From Flagellimonas aequoris (GTDB lineage: Bacteria > Bacteroidota > Bacteroidia > Flavobacteriales > Flavobacteriaceae), in contig NZ_QXFJ01000008.1 of assembly GCF_003584165.1 (NCBI RefSeq), positions 248,001 to 312,000 of the forward strand: DNA of 64,000 bases. Reading direction: 5' to 3'. Below are positions 61,405 through 64,000 of this stretch, piece after piece. Numbering within the stretch: position 1 is the first letter of the stretch; each line of letters starts with the position of its first letter. The notes under the pieces were generated by a model. It saw nothing but the letters and a program-made list of their open reading frames with translations, did not search any database and was not told the origin of the DNA. Made by a program: the position numbers and the translations under genes.

Positions 61405-63900
61405 ATGAAAAGAATCCTTTCCGTTTTTTTCTTTCTCTCCATTTTACTGGTATCCGCGCAGACCAAAATAGAAGGTGTCGTGCTGGATGAATTCGGTGAT
61501 CCCATTTCTTTTGCCAATATCATTTTTAAAGATTCTTCCGAAGGAACCATCACCAATGACAATGGCCGTTTTTATTTTGAATCGGACAATACCTATAAGG
61601 CCATCATTGTATCTTTCATTGGATATGAGACCAAGGAGATACCCCTTCCCCAAAAAGTGAACTATGGCCTCGAGATTGTTCTGGCCGAATCCGCGGAAGA
61701 ACTGAAAGAGGTGGTGGTGTATACCGGCAAGCAATCCAAAAAGAACAATCCGGCCATCGATATCCTGCGAAAGATCTGGGCGAAAAAGAGACAGAACGGG
61801 GTCCGGATGTTCAAACAATACCAATACGACAAGTACGAGAAAATAGAGTTCGACCTCAATACTATAGACAGTGCCCTGATCAAGAGTAAACTGTTCAAAG
61901 GGCTGGAATTTATGTTCGAGGATTTGGACACCTCCCGCATCACTGGAAAGACCTATTTGCCCATTTTCTTGAACGAGACGTTCTCCAAAGTATATGGCGA
62001 CAATGTCATCGATAAGGAAAAAGAGGATGTGTTGGGGAACAAAAACTCTGGATTTAGTGGTAATCAGGCCATCGCTGCATTTGTGGAAGACCTCTATTCC
62101 GATTATGATATCTACGATAATTACCTCAAGTTTTTCGACAAGAGCTTTACCAGCCCCTTGTCCAAAACAGGGGTGGATGTGTACAACTACGTGCTGTCTG
62201 ACAGTACCTTCATTGACAATAAATGGTGCTACAATATCATCTATTATCCGAGACGGAAAAACGAGCTTACCTTTAAAGGTGATTTTTGGGTGAACGATAC
62301 CACCTTTGCCATCAAGAAGATCAATATGCAGGTCACCAAGAGTGCCAACATCAACTGGGTGAAGGAAATTTATATTGAACAGGAGTTTGATGTGGTGAGC
62401 GATTCTGTCTTTCTGTTGAAGCGGGATTACATGCTGAGCGATTTTAGTTTTTCCAAGAAAGAAGAGTCGAGGGGAGTGTACGGTAAGCGTACCACGGTAT
62501 TCGATAACTATGTTTTTGATACCAACCGCTCCCAAGAATTTTATAAGGCCGTTTCCGATCCTTATGACCCCCGGGTGTTTGCACAGGACAGTGTTTTTTG
62601 GAAAAACGCTCGACTGGAGAATCTGAATTCGGATGAATCGGGCATCTTCAAATTATTGGATACCCTTAAGACCGTTCCCAAGTTCCGGACCTACTACGAT
62701 ATTGTGAGTATTTTGGGGTCCGGTTATGTTGAAATTGACAAATGGAACATCGACATAGGCGATATCTACAGCACTTTTGGTTACAACGATGCCGAAGGCA
62801 TCCGTCTGAGGGGTGGAGCGAGAACCTATTTTGGGCAGAATGATACGTGGCGATTGGAAGGTTATATGGCCTATGGTTTTGACGATAGAAAGTTCAAACA
62901 CGGTTTTTCGGGGAAGTTTTTGCTGGATCGGAAGAACAGACTCATCCTATCCGGGGGTAACCGAAGGGATATTGAACAGTTGGGCCTAAGCCTTACGAGC
63001 ACCAACGATGTGATGGGTAGGAGCATTGCCTCATCGTCTTTGGTGACGGTTGGTTCCAACAACAGGCTTACCAACATCAACCTATCCACTTTTAATGTAG
63101 AGATGGAACCGGTGAAGAATTTGAGGATTAGTGTGGGCAGTTCGTTCCGGACGTTGAGTTCGGCCTTGCCGGATGCCTTCAGTCTGGATTACGTGGACCC
63201 CACCTCTCCCAATGGTATTTCGTCAGAGATCAAACAGTTCGATTTGAATACCACGGTCGTCTATACCCCAGGAAAACGCACGATAGGTTACGGGGTGGAG
63301 CGTGTCAATGTAAATGACGATTACAGTACGTTGGTCTTGAATTATACCAAAGGGGTAAGTGGCTTTTTGGAAAGTGATTTCGATTATGAAAAGATTCAAT
63401 TTTCCTATAGACAACCTTGGCAAATTGGTGGCTTGGGCAGGTTGACCAGTAGCGTGGAACTCGGTAAGACCTTTGGTGCCGTTCCTCTGGGACTGCTAAG
63501 TGTGATTCCGGGTAACCAGACGCTGTTCTCCTTGTACAATGTGTTTCCAAACCTCGATTTTTACGAATTTGTGACCGATACCTATGCCACCGTACATTTG
63601 GAGCATAACTTTAATGGACGATTGTTTTCCAGAATACCCTTTTTGAGAAAATTCAACCTTCGTGAAATTGTGGGGTTGAGAGGAGCTTGGGGTCAACTTT
63701 CGGATGAGAATATCGCCCTGAGTGCCCCAACCAATATTCCGCTGTCGGCACCAACCGATCAGATCTATTGGGAATATTCTTTCGGGGTCGGGAATATCTT
63801 CAAAATCCTACGGATCGACTTCAATTTTAGAGGTAATTATCTCGATAATCCGGATGCAAGACCTTTTGGTATTACCGGAACCTTCGGATTTAATTTTTAA
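61405..63900 (+). CDS. DUF5686 outer-membrane protein with carboxypeptidase-regulatory-like domain
   Basis: The ATG at 61405 gives 831 residues with signal peptide ILSVFFFLSILLVSAQ. A CarboxypepD_reg-like domain covers residues ~20-105 (IEGVVLDEFGDPISFANIIF). The DUF5686 region follows (NPAIDILRKIWAKKRQNG, WVNDTTFAIKKINMQVT). The last ~350 residues have the alternating pattern of a large beta-barrel, ending in a terminal Phe (GTFGFNF), as outer-membrane proteins do. The family is common in Bacteroidota and has no known activity. Seven in-frame codons before the ATG are discarded. Confidence 0.88.
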   Translation: MKRILSVFFFLSILLVSAQTKIEGVVLDEFGDPISFANIIFKDSSEGTITNDNGRFYFESDNTYKAIIVSFIGYETKEIPLPQKVNYGLEIVLAESAEELKEVVVYTGKQSKKNNPAIDILRKIWAKKRQNGVRMFKQYQYDKYEKIEFDLNTIDSALIKSKLFKGLEFMFEDLDTSRITGKTYLPIFLNETFSKVYGDNVIDKEKEDVLGNKNSGFSGNQAIAAFVEDLYSDYDIYDNYLKFFDKSFTSPLSKTGVDVYNYVLSDSTFIDNKWCYNIIYYPRRKNELTFKGDFWVNDTTFAIKKINMQVTKSANINWVKEIYIEQEFDVVSDSVFLLKRDYMLSDFSFSKKEESRGVYGKRTTVFDNYVFDTNRSQEFYKAVSDPYDPRVFAQDSVFWKNARLENLNSDESGIFKLLDTLKTVPKFRTYYDIVSILGSGYVEIDKWNIDIGDIYSTFGYNDAEGIRLRGGARTYFGQNDTWRLEGYMAYGFDDRKFKHGFSGKFLLDRKNRLILSGGNRRDIEQLGLSLTSTNDVMGRSIASSSLVTVGSNNRLTNINLSTFNVEMEPVKNLRISVGSSFRTLSSALPDAFSLDYVDPTSPNGISSEIKQFDLNTTVVYTPGKRTIGYGVERVNVNDDYSTLVLNYTKGVSGFLESDFDYEKIQFSYRQPWQIGGLGRLTSSVELGKTFGAVPLGLLSVIPGNQTLFSLYNVFPNLDFYEFVTDTYATVHLEHNFNGRLFSRIPFLRKFNLREIVGLRGAWGQLSDENIALSAPTNIPLSAPTDQIYWEYSFGVGNIFKILRIDFNFRGNYLDNPDARPFGITGTFGFNF

Positions 63901-63947
63901 TTAATACGAATAAGGCAATTTATGCGCCCTAATCCAGTTGTACTGGT

Positions 63948-63955
63948 TATTTTTG
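63948..63955 (+). promoter_or_regulatory. Putative -7 element before the last gene
   Basis: TATTTTTG matches TAnnTTTG and ends 19 bases before the ATG at 63975. No TTG is present at the -33 spacing. Confidence 0.4.
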
Positions 63956-63974
63956 CAATAAATAAATCTCTGAA

Positions 63975-64000
63975 ATGTCTAAAAAACCACAAGTTACCTT
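63975..64000 (+). CDS. Start of a truncated gene (MSKKPQVT...)
   Basis: An ATG followed by eight open codons runs off the right edge. It is placed 74 bases after the DUF5686 gene with a promoter-like element upstream. Too little is visible to name a product. Confidence 0.4.

Noticed and set aside
61444..62535. A 363-codon open frame on the minus strand within the DUF5686 gene
   Set aside because: It is antisense to a recognised outer-membrane protein and its translation has no recognisable family features.

Overview
This window reads as a continuous stretch of chromosome from a marine-type Flavobacteriaceae bacterium (Bacteroidota). The evidence is the tig-clpP-clpX set, the DUF6089-uppS-bamA-ompH-ompH-murI block, a FolK/deoxynucleoside kinase fusion, GH3-family and DUF6090 proteins, an SGNH lipoprotein, and several promoters of the Bacteroidota form TTG-N18-20-TAnnTTTG instead of the E. 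coli -35/-10 form. A genus close to Muricauda/Flagellimonas is an inference from protein flavour only. No rRNA operon, prophage, insertion sequence, integrase or CRISPR array was seen. No gene-free gap exceeds 300 bases.

Layout. 0-7 kb: the end of an OmpA-like protein, an unusual Nramp-family transporter, a secreted S9 peptidase, and a GMC oxidoreductase with its gluconate-2-dehydrogenase-subunit-3-like partner. 7-11.3 kb: two tandem collagen-like lipoproteins, a ComEC-like MBL-fold protein, a Crp/Fnr regulator and a small membrane protein. 11.3-18.8 kb: tRNA-Leu and tRNA-Gly, a LytS/LytTR two-component pair facing an outer-membrane receptor-like protein, and mutS. 19-26 kb: an rRNA/tRNA methyltransferase, folK-dNK, sppA, a queuosine precursor transporter and an AsmA-family protein. 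26-32.8 kb: a DUF6090 protein, a YfcC/DcuC-type carrier, an amino-acid permease with a DUF2797 protein, a GH3-family enzyme and a small hydrolase. 32.8-39.9 kb: clpX, clpP, trigger factor, a holin-like membrane protein, an SGNH lipoprotein, an alpha/beta hydrolase and pdxJ. 39.9-48 kb: a rightward envelope-biogenesis series (CBS protein, nadK, DUF6089, uppS, bamA, two OmpH/Skp proteins, murI). 48-56 kb: folA, a 2TM protein, an aminotransferase, small accessory genes (CBM48, esterase, DUF2007, DUF2200, DinB, XRE, DUF2971), a HAD phosphatase, thyA and a four-helix-bundle gene. 56-64 kb: a nucleoside transporter, a bifunctional nuclease, etfA/etfB, pdhB, a DUF5686 protein and the first codons of another gene.

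How the genes connect. Several encode folate and thymidylate metabolism (FolK-dNK, FolA, ThyA, nucleoside uptake). A second theme is outer-membrane assembly (UppS, BamA, OmpH/Skp, MurI, AsmA, SppA), and a third is proteostasis (Tig, ClpP, ClpX). The most interesting non-coding signals are regulatory. The same 16-bp palindrome lies upstream of both the SGNH lipoprotein and etfB, at activator-like distances that differ by exactly 20 bp. A 9-bp direct repeat with a 21-bp period lies between the LytTR regulator pair and the receptor gene it faces. Two identically built operators (GTCATA-N6-TATGAC) sit between a small XRE regulator and a divergent 71-residue ORF. A perfect 28-bp palindrome with a LacI-type centre follows the GH3 gene. 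These are read directly from the sequence; the regulator assignments are inference.
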